Assembly (NCBI GenBank): GCA_036785705.1 | Contig: JAWUZG010000013.1 | Location: 20,121,001-20,185,000, forward strand | Length of the DNA: 64,000 nt | Source: Acanthornis magna | Taxonomy: Eukaryota; Chordata; Aves; Passeriformes; Acanthizidae | Direction of reading: 5' to 3' | Notes under the pieces: generated by a model | What the model saw: only the letters and a program-made list of their open reading frames with translations | What the model was told of the DNA's origin: nothing | The model's database searches: none | Position numbers and translations under genes: made by a program | In this document: positions 1 through 13,984 of the stretch, one piece after another | Layout of the letters: the number at the start of each line of letters is the position of its first letter | How positions within the stretch are numbered: the stretch's first letter is position 1

Positions 1-1060
1 ACAGTGAGGACAGCATGGAAAAAAGTGGGAAGCAAACTCCTCTGTGTTTGTGGACACAGAGCCCAAGGTGGCTCCCCACAGGCATGTCCTGCTCTCCAGG
101 GAGGGATGCTCACCACCCATACAGGTGATCCAGCATCTCTTTAAACCCAAGTGGGATTTTAAACACAACCCGTCCTGGCCTTCTGCCCTCTCCCCTCAGG
201 CTCCTGATAGATCTGACCTTCAGAGACCTTGGGTTGTGGGGCAGAAGGAACCTGTGAGTTGCTGTTGACCCCTTGGCCCCCGCGAACCCATCAAAGCTCA
301 CTGGGCCAGACTCTCATTTATTCAACTTCCTTCCTCCAAAGGAACTTACAATTTAATCAGAACTTCTTAATAGTACATGAATTCTAAATTGCAGTCATTT
401 GTTGCCACTAGCCGCAGGCTTTTCTGTCTGTTAGAAATATCTATGTTATTTCTTTCTTTTAGAGTTTACGTAAATAAAATAGAATAAACTTTTACAAATA
501 ATGTTTGCCACTTAATGATCTCAGCCCAAGTATCTATCTGAGGAAATAGAAATCCTTCCTTACAATTCATCTTAAGGATGTAGTTTCAGTTTCTTATAAA
601 GTAATAATGAATGTACTACAGATAATGTTCCAATAGTGCAAATGAGAGGAGCATATAATCAAAATGATAATAGCGGGTATTGTATGGCTGGTATAATAAA
701 ATCTATCCCACTATGAAAATCATATCTCAAGGCAACGTTCTGTCTGATTTTTGTAATAATTGTACAAGAGAGAGCAGGGCACCAGGCAGCCAGAGAAACA
801 AAGGTGCCGCGGTGGTTCGTTAACCAGGCGTGCCCCGACAGCCCATCCTGCCCGGTCAAGGGTCTCTGCTGGGCTTTGAGAGAGGAATCAACCGTTCAAA
901 ATGGAATAAAAATCCATACTGGAGCCAGTCCACACCTCCAGCGCAGTCAGGATGCAGATTAAGGCAGACAAAGGGCACAGTTGTGTGGTTAACAGCTCCC
1001 TGCTTGCACAGCCCCTTGGGTGGAGGAGATGGGCTTTCCTCTGGCAGAGCCAGTGAGTCC
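1..1060. other. Single-copy non-coding sequence, no gene seen
   Basis: Mixed composition, AT-rich between about 310 and 780. Open frames here are at most about 100 codons, overlap each other on both strands and carry no recognisable motif. I found no repeat, RNA gene or exon pattern. Confidence 0.6.
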
Positions 1061-1154
1061 TCAGAGTCACAGGATCATGGAATGGTTTGGGTTGGCAGGG
1101 GACTTAAAGACCGGCTGGGTCCAACCCCATGCCATGGGTACTGACACCTCCCAC
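1061..1154 (-). mobile_element. CR1 LINE 3'-end fragment
   Basis: The reverse complement of a CR1 3' terminus is visible: degenerate octamers (TCAGAGTCACAGGATCATGG), then GGTTTGGGTTGG, a diverged GGGACTTAAAGA block and CCATGCCATGGG. CR1 is the dominant avian non-LTR retrotransposon and its copies are normally 5'-truncated, so a roughly 95-base fragment is ordinary. The octamers are imperfect and the body is shortened, which suggests an older insertion. It has no coding capacity. Confidence 0.8.
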
Positions 1155-4100
1155 CGGAAGCCTTGTAAAGCTCTGTGTGGGTCTTGTTTTTTCACGACAG
1201 CCAGACTTTTCCAAGTGATCTTCACTGTGGCTGTTCCCCAGTTTGAGGTTTCTCTCCACGCAGGTGAACCTTGCGTTCCTCGCTCGTTTATTTAATTTCA
1301 ATCTGCTGTGCAGCACTCAGGGAATGGTGCCTGTGTTTCTGACTGTTTGGGGCCCATTAGAAACATTTGTGTACATCCATAATTACTGAATTTTAAACCA
1401 CAAACGACTGCCTTTGGGGCCAAGAGGCACAGCAGATACAATCTGTCATGTCAACTCTCATTCACTTCATGCTTATGTTTTTTCTTATAGAAAATGGCCA
1501 TGCCAAAACTACTCTCACGGTACCAACAGCATCAAAGCTTCCTCCTTAGCCAGCAGGACCAATTCAACAGAAGAGGCAATGCTCTGGGTGAAATGACTGG
1601 CGACAGACCTTTTTTCCCCCTAGTCTAGCTTTTCATTATTTGTCATCATCTTTGGTGCCTTATGCATTTTGCATGGGTCCTGCCCCAGGTATCCCAGTGT
1701 GCTCCTTCATGGTTGCTGTGATCCCAGTGGAAATGGGCACCAGGGCAGAGTTGATCCCCAGCAGGGTGTGGGAGATACCACACGGAGGGCATCACGTGGC
1801 TGTCAGATTCCAGCAGCCTGAAGTTATTTGCAAGATTAGGATCTTAATCTGGAAAGTGGATCCAATCTAGCCTTCCGTATTACTGCCATCCGTGGCTGCA
1901 ATGGGGTTTGTGTTTGGGTTTAAGTGTCGCGGATTAGTCGAGTGACACGTCCATGTATTTACATGTGTGTGCCCTTAAGTGAGGAATCATTTTCATTCAG
2001 CTCCCCGCATGCTTTTCTACTCTGTTAAACACGTATTCCTGTTTTCATTACACTCCAGAGTTTGATTGCTGAGCTGTGTTAAAGCATCATTACAATACTT
2101 CACGGTGCTCAGATGGGAAGTACCATTAGCATCTGCTTCTGGCACTCTGCACATGCATGTCCACCTTTCCCAAGGAATTCCCACGCAAGGCAGAGCTGGG
2201 ACAGGGCTGCAGACCACGTCTAGGGCTTCCCTGGGCCAGCTCCAGCGTGTGACCACATGTGGGGCAGGGCAGGAGCATCCCACCTGAAATTCCAGCTGCT
2301 GTGGGGCTGTGTGCGTCAGGAGGCCCCCAAAGGTTTTATTTATAACACTTGAGCTAGAAACAAAGCTTTGTCAGAATAAAAATAACTTAGAAAGTAAAAT
2401 AATTTCTAAAGTTATTCTAGTTATGATCAAGTACTTCTTCCTCTATGATGGAAAATCCTAATCCCACAGCCACAGGAGAAGGCTTTTGTGGCTTAAAGAA
2501 ACAGCTTGATTTGAAAAAGAAGATGTTTCTGAAACTAAGAGAACATATATAAACACCACAAAAGTAGAATGTTATAGACACTAAGTAAAGCAAAGTTAAA
2601 GTTAGAAAAGGTCCCAAAAGAAAATGATGGTCAGCAAAGAACATGATAATTCCTTTAAAGCATATTAGCAGAAAACCAAAATAAATTCCTAAAAATGGTG
2701 TTGACGTTGCTAAAGGCAAACACTCATCTGTTGGAAGGTAAAGATTGCATTGCATTTATGTCATTAACCATCAAATCCCCGGTAATGGTGCAGCAAGTGC
2801 AAAGCTTTGAACAGCTTTCATGTCTGTACTTGAAGAGCCATCCACATGATGTGCTCATAGGCAGCACCTGGATGAAACTTTTCTTTGCACCAGCACTCCC
2901 AGAAGAATATTGAACACTACAAGGCGACAGTTTAAAACTGGCAGGATAAATCTGGGGGTTTGCAGTTTAAAACAGCCAGGTAAGGTGTATTCTAGAATAT
3001 GATTTTTTTCCCTGTCAGCTCTTGGCTCCTACCTGTGTTCTCCCTGCAGAGCTCTCTGACACAGGGCTTTCCCTAAGAGCCTGGAAAACATCAGTGAGGA
3101 GTTTCCCACCCTTTTTCTTTCCAGGGACACACACACTGACCTCCTGTCCTTCACCTGAAGTTCTTAGAGCCTCTAAGGGCTGCTGAGGGACTCCCTCTGT
3201 TTTCCTGCAGCTTTTAGTGACGTTTTTCCACGCGTGGTGCTGCTCCACCAGCTCAGCACGGAGCTGCCCTTGCCACCTCCTGCCTCACACCACAGCCTAC
3301 AGGGGCAGCACGTCGGCACTCACACACCTCACAACTTCTCTGCCGCCTTAACTTCAGACTAATGCAGAAACAAAAGCTGAATTAGAGTTGGTAAAGAGAT
3401 GACAAGCCAATGCTGGCAGCCAAAGCCACAAAATCAGAAATATAAAAGGAGAATTAAGTTGTTAATCAGATTGAATCATTTCAAACAGAGTGGGGAGAAT
3501 TTTCCAATGAAAAAGATGACTCCAGCATATAAATTAATCTTTTGTATAGGAAGAAATGAAAGTCATTAAATGTCATTGTCTTATTTTAAAAGCAGCAATA
3601 TTCTGTCTGATTGCAAGTACTTAAAGTGGGATGATTAAACAGAAACCTTATCTTCAGTGTTCCAAGGAGAAAATTGGAGAAGTTATCCAATTATGGATAA
3701 TAAAGAGCAGTGAAAAATCGGAGCAGAGGGGACCTTGGTTAGGTAAGTTATGGAAGAACACTTGGCAATCAATCCCACCCAACATCCCAGGCACAAACCA
3801 AAGGGAATCTATCCCACATCACACCAAAATGTCACAGCTTCGAGGAGCCTTTGAACTACACAGTTGCTTGTGATTTTCCATTTTTGTAAGCCCTCTTCAG
3901 ACCTATATAAAACAATAGCCTGAGGCCCTTGTAAATACTAATATTCTGTTAAAACATCTGGTTACTGTAAAATGGGATTGTCTTTATTTCCAAACAGGAG
4001 TTTACAAGCAGATTATCAGCTGCTGGCTGGCTGTTACTTTATACTCTCCAGCAATCCTCCATGCACAGGCATCTTGCTCTGCCTGAATGGCATTTTTCTA

Positions 4101-7100
4101 GATTGCCAGTGAAATTTTAAGTAGAAACAGTAGTTCACATGGCAGAGGGAATGCTCTGGTCGGGGTCTTCTCTTTCTGCTGCAGATATCCATATGTCCAT
4201 AAGCTGTGAGTGCCTCGCCTTTAGTGCCGTTATTCCTGCAGCGCCTGTGTGAGTTGGCACAGATGACTGTCCCCATTCCCTGCACAGAGGGAATGTGAAT
4301 GGGGACAATATAAAACAACCTCTCACAATGTAGCACAAACAGTCGAGGTTTAGATCTTTGGCCAAGAATGAAGCTTTGCATTCCTAATTCAAGAGCAAGG
4401 TTTCCTTTGCTCTGCCAAGGGAAAGAGCCCTTTGTCTGGACAGGACCTCCTATTGCTGTCAGGAGATGCAGGAAGCTCCAGCAGGTTTGCAATCAGAGTG
4501 TGGAAAACTATCAGGAGCTAAAACTCAAATTACTGTGGTTTTGGGTGGTCTTGATGTTTTTGGGGAACACCACCTCGGTGAAAGGATGTACCACTGCCTA
4601 CCAAGGGTCTGGTACCAGAGCCTGGGCTGTGACTGCCTTAGGGACAGCACAAAGCCTTTAACCTTTGCACCTTTCTTAGTTTAACCTTTAAAGGATGTAA
4701 TTTCTACTCTTAGTTTTTTCTCTTCTTTCACTGTTTGGGCAGCTTGGGCTAAATACAGCGTGCAGCACCAGGGAAAGCCAGTCCCAGAACACCCTCAAAG
4801 GCACATCCCCGTTCCCATCTACTGCCCACAGTTCCACAACCACCTGCTGGGAAAAAGAGGAAGGGTAATGTTTGTATTTTTATGTCTGTGTGGCTGATCT
4901 CAGGCTTTGTGTCTGATGCGTTTGGCAAGTAAATAACTAGACATGAAAGTGGAACAATGTACCTGTCAGGGGGGTTGGTGTCTACGGGAAACTTGCTTTT
5001 CAGTTTATAAAAGGAAAATGACTCTTAATGAATTCCAAGATGCTTCAAAACAAACCCCTAAAAAAAGAAATCAGTCTTTAAAGTGCACTTAGTTACGTAT
5101 AATTGATGTCATTAAAGGGATCTTTTGCAGAATTGTTATTTATGTAAAGAAATTACCAGCTGTAGGACTTGGTGTTTCTATCTTTTGAGTCAGCAATCGA
5201 GTAAAAAGTACCTTCAGAATTGAAACTTGCAGTCAGAGGAACCTGAGCTCAGCCCTGGCAGCCTGACTGTCTGCAGATATTCTGGCTGAGTAGAGAGGAT
5301 AACACTTCATAATCTGGTATGACTTAAATCTCCTCTATGCCAGATAAGATAGCAAAGGGAGAAAATCAAATCAGGTTTCAGGGAGAGTTATCACACTTCT
5401 TTGTACAAATTTGTATCTAAATCTGCAAACTGAGGAGCGTATTGGAAACCTCTTAAGCAGGATGTGCGGAAGGGAGGGGAGCTGCTTCTCCTGCTCCGTG
5501 CCCCACACCAGCCTGGTGATCCAAAGCCACGATCCCACGTTATCCATGGAGCCCCCTAGGCTGGCTGCCCACAGGCTCAGATTCATGTGCCATTCCCTTC
5601 CACATCCTCATGCTTGGACTGTTGAGCCTCTCCCCCTCTTTTCAACAGCCACTTTCATCACCAGAACCCCCTTTTGTTTTCGAGACCAAGGGACATCCCT
5701 AATGGATAAAAAACCCTCACAGATCTTGGGACATCTGTTCTCTAGCCCGCCTTGCTGACTCGTAGGATGTGATTTTATGATGGAAACGACTCCAGTTCCA
5801 TTTGCTGGCTGTCATGCTGCAGTGGTGCCGGAGTATTTGCCGGAATAGCACTGCCTTGATTTTTACGACAGAGCGGAAATATTCTACAGGGCCAGGGATG
5901 TATTCCTTCCCCCAACAGCTGAAGTGCAAGCTTTCATCTTGAGCCATCCTCCTTCTCTTCCGGACCCTCACCCGAGCCGGTCGCTGCTCAGCTCGAGAAC
6001 AAACAGATGTTTCTCTTGCTCCACAGTATGTGGTTTAATCCCGTGTCAGGGAACATTCTGCTGCATTCCCATGCAACTGTCAGCTTTGGAAGGTATTTTG
6101 CCCTGGATATGTAAGGAAATACAGCTGATAATAGTGTTAAGGCTTTACAACAGCTCTGACTTAATGGCCTTCAGGGTTGGATTCTGAAATGTCCCATAGG
6201 AAAAGAAAAAAATATAGTGCCCAAATGTTAGATATAGAGCTGGGAAGACTGGGATCTGCTACCAGGTTATGGTTTCAGATGTGTAAATCACCTCATATAT
6301 TCCTAACAGTGATCTGTGCATGGAACAACTCTAATTGGACATTGAAATATTCAGGATCAACTCATGAGCTTCGAAGTCCACTTGACCTGAAAGAAACCTG
6401 GGATCAATCAGCAGTGCAGAAGCAAATCCCTGGTCCAGACTGGGACAGGAGTTGTGTTCCCCACGTCCTGTACAGTGTGTGGGTCTGGGAAGAGGGGAGC
6501 TGTTGTAGGAAGGGGCTGTGCTTGGCCTGAGGAGGTTGTGCACCCACAGGACACGCAGCTGTGCTGGGCACATCTCTGCCTCAGGTGAAGAGGGCTCGGC
6601 TGCCTCCTGCACTGCCTCAGGAGAAGGCACTGCCCAGAGCTGTCCTCAGGCACAACCAGCCCCGGTGACCATTGTGGCCCCAATCATGCACTGGCACCGG
6701 GGAGGACTGTCACTGATTCCACATTCACACTCAGGGAAAACATTGGAGGTTTGCCTAAACACTGTATCAGGACAATAATTTGCTTTTCCATGAATTTTCC
6801 AAAGCAAATTAGCATATGTAACAAATGCAGAGCTAGATCTTGATAGGAAATGAAACCCAGCTCTGTTTTGGAAGCAGACCTTACAACGTGAGGCAGAATG
6901 ATGATCTTTGCGCAGGGTTTGTAACTCTCCCGCAGCAAAACAAATGGTGTGTTTCCTGACAGAATGGAAGGGTCCCTGGGAAGCTCCCAGGGGTGGCTGG
7001 GGGGCTGGTGAGGCTCTTTGAGACCTCAGCCCACCTGTCACTGATACCCTGCATGGTGCCACCACCTCAGCAATGCTTTCTGTGGTCAACATCCTTGCCC

Positions 7101-8030
7101 TGTGGTCCCTCTCAGCCTGCTCACCACAGCCCTTCCACTGAACGGGGTCACTTAAAACACCAACTCTCCCTGCTGTTGACTGCCCGTTTGGGATGGGAGT
7201 TAGGATTTAAGGATGCAAAGCTGCCTCTCCCTTCTTCCCATCCCTGGATGTTGCTTTGGAAACACCCTCGCTCCCTGCCAACCCTGTGAATGGCAGCCCA
7301 TAACCCAGAGCCCGACTGCTCTCTCCTAACAGCAGGGCCATTAGTATCACACAACCCATTAGCAGTAGCCCTACACACTGGTCCCACTAAAATCAATTTA
7401 TCGCCTGGAGTATTTGGCTCATAAAAGGGTAGTTTCCTTTTTTCCCCTTTTACCTTCATAACCAAGGTTATCTGCTCAAGAATGTGGAGAGTAAATGAGG
7501 TGGTTCAGCTTATGGATACAAATAGATTTTGCTTTTTTGACTTGCAAAATGAATTCCACTGTGACTTCGATAAAACTTAAGTATGCTAATGTTCAGTCAA
7601 CCAGTTGTCTATTTATTTCTGTTTATGCCAGCATACCCATTAGCAACTTTTTCTTGTTTTCTTTTAGAATATTAAATGGTTCAAACATATTCTAAAAATT
7701 AGTTGATTAGCTTGTTAGGGCACATTTCCACTGCTAGTTCCTTCTGTAGCAAAAGAGAAAATGAAGGTAATTTTGTTTGCAAGGAACGTATGATTGGAAG
7801 CTGACTGTTGAAAGATGTGCCATGTCAATGTAATGAGGGAGTGTAATATCTTAGTTTGCATCAATATGGAAATAACTGTGCAGTTTGACAGACCTGATGC
7901 TAAAGGCAGCACCAGAGCACTCATTATGCATTCAGCCTCTGATTATGAAAAATAGTGTGTTTTCCTTTAAAGAGGAATACACATTATCAATCAAAACCAT
8001 GCCAATTATTTCCAAAAGGGATCACAGCTA
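1155..8030. other. Single-copy non-coding sequence, no gene seen
   Basis: Nearly 7 kb without a recognisable repeat. The longest open frames (about 150 codons on the minus strand near 4034-4492 and 6646-7092) have no domain signature and overlap other open frames in the same stretch. Nothing supports a promoter, exon series or RNA gene. Confidence 0.55.
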
Positions 8031-8185
8031 AACAGGCGTGGGGTCTCTTCAAATATAACTGCACCTGAGAAAACAGACAGATATCAAAGTACATGATAGT
8101 TTAATTTCCTGACAGCTGAATTAATTAGGCAATATAAATCCTGCTTTCTGATTGGCCTGAGCTTTGCCAGGCAGGCGCCATGAGT
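8031..8185. other. Candidate conserved non-coding element
   Basis: An AT-rich block with dense homeodomain-like words (TTAATT, AATTAATTAGG) followed by CTGATTGGC, an inverted CCAAT-type core. The composition resembles deeply conserved vertebrate enhancers. This is inference from word content only; conservation cannot be tested from one sequence. Confidence 0.2.
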
Positions 8186-11100
8186 TGTGATGACTTTCTT
8201 CACTAAGTGTCATCCCTGGTTAGGGGTTTGGTGTCACCTGGACCTGCTCAGGTGGTTCTGAACATGGAAATCAAAATTAACTGAGCTCACAGAGTCACTC
8301 TTAGGGACAAGAGCACACTTCACTTATTCTGGCACAATTTTTTTAATTAACCCTTTTCCTCCTATGCTGTTTGAAGTAATATTTGGTCTTTTGATCTCCA
8401 TGAGATTCAGCTGGGTGAATGTTGTGATATCTTCACTCCACAGGCAGTTAAAGCCATTGCTCCAGTCCTTTTGCCATCCACCCAATATCTTGGCCCTCTA
8501 CACACACCCTCTTCATCTGGGCTCTTTAGTTTGTCTCAGAGCCCAAAGCATTATTTTAACCCATGGTCTGCAGGGGTTCCTGGCTGAGTTTGATCTCCCT
8601 TGTCTTATTTTCAGCAAATGATTTCTTTAAAATTCAGAATCAGGCTGCATTCAACCACCTTAACAGAATGATCACAGGGCTGTTACTAGGTATAAAAAGA
8701 AAGATAAGAGGATAATTGCAAAGTCACCAAACAACATATATGAATGCAGACAACTATCTGGAATAAACAGTACTAGCAAGGAGTGGAAGGGCTGCTGGGG
8801 TCTTTTTTCTTATTTAACTGGTTGGCTCTCTGTGCTTTGTGCAGGGGGAGTTCAGAGAGCAGAGCTCAAGGATATGCCACTAACACTTACATGTGGCATC
8901 TTGCAAGGCAGAGGCACAGCCAGACTTCAGAGGGTTCAGCATGGAACAAGCAGTGCCACACAAATCAGAAACTTCCCCGGCTTTCCGCCCTGTTCCATTT
9001 CCATTCCATCAATTTGTCCCCAAAGAGATGTCTAAATGAAAGCTGTGTTGTTGTAAATAGGGAAAGTCAGTTGATCATGTAGGATTTCAGTCTGCTTTTG
9101 CATCCGAAGGTCTCTAATGTCAAGTTGTCTGTAATTTGTACTGAACCAGAAGCAAAATACTGCTGTGCTGTCACTGGAGTGTCAATGACTTCTCTGCAAA
9201 ACTGAATCTCTGTGACATTTACACATCCTAAGGACCTGTCTGAGCTTTGCATTCCACTGAGATGATGCAGGAATAACAGTTTCTTCAGGCTTCAAATTGA
9301 AGCTCTTCTGGCATTTTGCAGCTATAGCAAGGGGGAAAAAAGAAAGGTAACTTGTAACTGACCTTCTGTTCTGCTCCTTGGGAACAGCACACACTTCAGA
9401 GGGATGTATGGGACTTAAAGAACTGCCGTTGCACTGGGGGTATATAAATTGCTGCAGAATTAAAGCCTAACTGGCTCTGGTGGCTGTATTTTCACCAGTC
9501 ATCTGAAGGGAATATGGGTGTAGAAATGCAAAGCTCAGTGCTGGTTTTCTCAGCAGCAGGAAACCAAGCAGATGTATTATTTCTTTGTTAGCAAGGTACA
9601 AATAAACACAAACTTAAGAAATCAGGAATGTAAATCCTGAGTCTCTATTGGAAATTTCACTGAGAAAGCCCAGTAAAATTAGTTCAGAACTGGATTACAC
9701 ATATTAGTTTAAACAAAAAAAAGAGTGTCCTGGTTTATATGTCTCATAGGAAAGAATACACAAAATAAACAAAAAGGTTCAATGAATACCATTCTATGAT
9801 TTGTTGGCCTGAAAATGAATGTTGTACATTTTTTTCGGTTGAGAGACTGAACAACTCTTCTCATCATCAATTGTTGTCCATAGATGTACCTGTTTTAAGT
9901 GTTCCCCCATCACAGTCCATCTTGATCCCTTGCCATTCAACCAAGTTGCAGTCATTTAGAGTACTTATGTATTGCAATAGTTTCTATGACAACAGATGAT
10001 GGTGATGTTAAGAGTAAAGAATTTTAAGTTGGGTCTATGAATAGGGAGATAAAGGCACTGAACTGCAGAGGGAAAGCTTTGCTTCCAAACATTCAGCTTA
10101 AATATTGCCGCTATTAATATTTACCAGCAAATAATGACAATTGTATGAAAAGCAAATACGCTCAGACTGGAAGTTTTAGGCAAGCAAATATTTTCCTAAA
10201 AATCGTTATTCTGTGGATTTGATGAGTTTGTGAGCAGCCCAGGTTGTTGGGGAACCGGATTCACCCCGGCAGCGACTGGCCCGTTCCATTCCATTGAGAG
10301 GAAGGTGTGAATGCTCTGAGCCTACAGCTCACCCTGCGTGGGACTGAGCAGCTGAACGTTGCTGCCAAGCCCTCTCAAACACAAAAATACTACACTGCTT
10401 AGTGATGATAGCTCCAAAACCTGGGGATTAGAACTCCTTCACTTGCAGAAAAACTTCCTACTGACACCTGGGAAAACAACACTTCTCTCCCAGTTCTCCT
10501 GCAGGTCCCCGTGCAAAACCCACTCGCTCAGTGGTTTTCAGACCCATGCTCCTGCCATTAATCCAGTTTTTCTCCTGGCTGCTTTATCTCCACACAAAGC
10601 TGCCCTTCAGCTTGCTGGGGTCAGGACAAGCTCTTCATCTTTGGGCAGTGATGAACAGAAAAGAGCTTTGCCCTGCAGCTGGGGCCAATATCTGATCGTA
10701 TGATGCAAAGAACTCGCCAGGAAAAGTCTTCCCAGGTGGTTAGTAAATGTCAGGATACAATTGGATATCTACAGCACTAGTTTAGGTTGCATAATTAATT
10801 CAGTATTATTTGGACATGGATAATAAAACCTGCTTACCTACAGTGGTCCAAAAAGGCCATTAGGAACCCTCAGTTAAGAAAGCTTAAAGTTCCTGCCAAT
10901 CCCAATGGCAGCTGCATGGAGAGAGAGAGGAGCGGATCATGGTTTTGTGGCCAAATTTGCTGTAATCAGTAACCAGCAACACCACATCCTGCCAGGCCTA
11001 ATGACGGGAGGTGTTCAGCTCCCTGGGCCTGAATCCTGCAGGGAGCAGAGCTTGCAGAGCTAATGCACTGCCCTGGGGGCAGTGGGGGTGATGGGGTGTG

Positions 11101-11833
11101 GGACAGCAGGGATGACACAGGGAATAATGCTCTGTCCTGGAGAGGGGACTGTGCTCCCCTCCTTGCCTCAAAACCTGCTCCCCCTTGGTGCAAAACTATG
11201 AAGGCACCACCGATTTACCCACCCAGCTTACAACTGTAGCCAACCCCCACCTCTTGTATCAATTCTGGCCTGTGTGTAATAGAATAAATCCAAACCCTTA
11301 TTTTCAACAGCTGTCGAGTACTGTTGCTGTTCTGGCCTCCTACTCTGCTCACAAGCAGAACAAAATTTACGGACAGAAGGATTTCTTTGAAAGCAAAACT
11401 AGACGAGTCCAGTTCTGTTATGGGCTAATCTGGGCAAAAGCATGTGCCAGCTCTTGTAACCTTCTCATGCCTGCACTTTGTTTTCCACTAAATGTCAGCT
11501 CTGATAGACTAGCCTGCTCATCTGAAAGGGCAGGTTTTTGCTTCAATAAAAACAAACCTAGTTAAAAAGATAGACAGTACCTCAATAAAAAAATACCACG
11601 AACGCATGAAATGTTCAGGCTTAATTGGTATGGCTACACTGCACTGTTTCCTTGCTGGCATATGCTAGCAGAGAGTATTTGTTGTCAAGGGATTTTCAAG
11701 GTTATAAAGCATCTTAAAGGTGTTGGGGAGTGTGTAAATTAAGCTGCTACAGGTAGGTAATGTTCCCATGATGTCAGGACTAAATATGCTGTTGCCTCCA
11801 GGTAAGAATTTACCACGGTCTGGAGTACACGCT
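8186..11833. other. Single-copy non-coding sequence, no gene seen
   Basis: No recognised repeat family, RNA gene or credible exon. A 126-codon plus-strand open frame at 11185-11565 has no familiar motif and no flanking splice or start context that I would trust. Confidence 0.55.
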
Positions 11834-11930
11834 GGGGGCCAGATCCTCAGTTAACATAAATCCTGCTGGCTCCTGTTTTTCTACTACAGCGATTCCACTC
11901 TTGCTGCATTTTGGATTCAGAGATCCAGCC
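11834..11930. repeat. Probable ancient archosaur/amniote palindromic repeat, degenerate
   Basis: The segment opens with GGGGCCAGATCCTCAG and TTAACATAAATCC and closes with a rough inverted counterpart, AGAGATCCAGCC. This recalls an old, widespread turtle, crocodile and bird repeat beginning GGGCCAGATCCTCAG, whose halves are mutually inverted. The middle is strongly diverged. The assignment rests on memory of that repeat's ends and may be coincidental. Confidence 0.35.
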
Positions 11931-13372
11931 TTGCCATCTAATGTCTGGAGTACTCTAAGGCACAAAGAAGTTAGAAATTAAAAACCCCACCCTCAGTAGC
12001 TGGGACTTTTGGCTGGATGCTGCTTCTCCGGAGGGATGTGGTGCCTCGCTGGGTGCCAGCTCATTTCCTTGGAGCTGGGAGAGAAGGATTTTGGCAGGAC
12101 AGGCTGCCCCAGCACAGCCCCACCTGGGAGCCAGGCAGCCAAATTAACAGCGTTTCTGTTGCAATAAATTGTCATCAAGGGGAAGGCGGACATTTAAGTG
12201 GCACGTTATTTACTGGACTGGGGAATGAGGAAGCTGGAGGAAAGAGGAGCCTTATTCCTCATTTTGAAAGGGATGAATGAAATGGCAGGAGCCTTCAATT
12301 TTTTCACTGGAGATGTAAAGGAAGGAAAATACATGCAGCTCCACAATGCAAGTCCTGTCCTTCCCTGGAAGGGTGGCACTTGCCTGAGCTCTTTGTCTTG
12401 CTGGTGAAGTCTCAAGCATCTGCCCCTTCCCTGTCTCCCTGTCTCCGCATGGATCCGATGAGCTGATCTGTCACTGTCCCCTTGAATCAGCCACTACTTC
12501 TCTCCCACTGCCCCAGACCAGCCTGTGCTGGAGCACGGGACCCCCACAGCTCCCCATCCCACCAAGGAGTGCAGTGAGTGGATCCAACTGGGCTGGACCA
12601 GCAAGGGTCTCACTGGGAAGGACTCGTGCAGGAGTAGCGTTCCTGATTCCAGCTCACTTATTCCCTCTGGACTCTCTCTGTAAAAAGAGCTTCCGGAAAA
12701 GTATTTAGGGAAATCTTGTAAGCATTAGCAGCATGATGGAGCTCTGCAGCCTTCGTGTAAATGTTATTCTGGGTTAAAAGCTTTGGATGAGTATGTTATA
12801 AACAGAAGTATGTCTGTGGGGATTGTAACTCTCCCTTTGCCAACGTAACATCCCTGATTCCTGAGCAAGGGAAGGCTGCAGAACGAAGCACAGCCATGTT
12901 GGTGTCCTGGCACTCCTGGCACTTTGGATGCTCATTTAAACCATGGGGGAGTGCAGCACAGAGCACTTGGTCACTTCTGTGCTCCTTCCCTAACGAAGCA
13001 GTCACTGTCCCAGCATGGTGTTAAACCCCAACAGCAGCCCTGGAGAATCCTGGAGCAGCAGCACCTTGGTGGAGGAGCCAGTGCCTGCCAGGATGTGTCC
13101 AGACTGCCCAGACAGCCCCTCCAAAGCCCTCTGCTGCCCTGTCCATCAGGTATCGTGCCATGCTTCCCATCAACAGCCAGTGAGCCTCTGCTGTGTGGGT
13201 GAGAAGCTCCCCCAGCCCAGGAACTGAGCAGCCTCCCTCATGGAGAGCCAGGAGTCCCTGACCCCAGGGCTCTGGGCCAGCGACCCAAAGCAAGGCTGGA
13301 TTTAAGCTGTACCAGATGTCCCCAGAACAGGGTACACTGTCAGTGCAGAGCCAGACTGGGCACTGCCCGCCT
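11931..13372. other. Non-coding sequence becoming GC-rich
   Basis: AT-rich at the left, then clearly GC-rich from about 12.4 kb, with many CCCAG, CTGCC and GGAG words. Open frames occur on both strands but cover one another without a dominant frame. The region leads into the CR1 and minisatellite cluster. Confidence 0.5.
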
Positions 13373-13774
13373 GGAACACAGGCTGGGAGAGCTGAGGGTG
13401 TCCAGCCTGGAGCAGAGAAGGCTCCAGGGAGACCTCAGAGCCTCTTCCAGTGCCTAAAGAGGCAAGAGAGCTGGAGAAGGATTTGGGACAAGGGCATGGA
13501 GAGACAGCACAAGGGGGAATGGCTTCCCACTGCCAGGGGGGAGGGACAGATGGGATATTGGGAAGAAATTCTTCCCTATGAGGGTGGGGAGGCCCTGGAA
13601 CAGTCACGCAGAGAAGCTGTGGCTGCCCCTGGATCCCTGGAAATGCCCAAGGCCAGGTTGGATGGGGCTTGGAGCAGCCTGGGACAGTGAAAGGTGTCCC
13701 TGCCCATGGCAGGGGTGGCACTGGATGATCTTTACAACCTCTTCCAGCCCAGACTGTTCTGTGAATCTCTGATA
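13373..13774 (+). mobile_element. CR1 LINE, longest 3' fragment in the window
   Basis: About 400 bases collinear with the CR1 3' region in sense orientation. Landmarks in order: GGCTGGGAGAGCTGAGGGTG, CAGCCTGGAGCAGAGAAGGC, GGAAGAAATTCTTCCCTATG, AGGGTGGGGAGGCCCTGGAA, GAAGCTGTGGCTGCCCCTGG, CAAGGCCAGGTTGGATGGGG, CTGCCCATGGCAGGGGTGG, GGATGATCTTTACAACCTCT and a terminal TTCTGTGAATCTCTGA. This is 3' UTR-type sequence rather than intact reverse transcriptase. Open frames that start inside it (for example at 13694) are by-products of the repeat. It lies about 210 bases before the minisatellite. Confidence 0.92.
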
Positions 13775-13984
13775 CACACATGGTCACCTGAAAATACCAG
13801 CACAGGGAGGACGTCCCTTAGGAAATACAAACACCAAAGAAGTAGAACAACACCCAAACCCTTCCAGGTTGTACCTGGCTGTTGTTCATGCCTATTAGGA
13901 GGATTTTCCCTATGGGAATTTTGGTCTGAAAGTTGTGCAGAGCAGATCTTAAACACATGTCCATGGCAGTTGGGGGGCAAGCAG

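Noticed and set aside
4034..4492. 152-codon minus-strand open frame
   Set aside because: Overlaps other open frames and shows no conserved motif or compatible neighbouring exon.
13302..13787. 161-codon minus-strand open frame
   Set aside because: Lies almost entirely in the antisense of the CR1 copy and reflects repeat sequence, not a gene.
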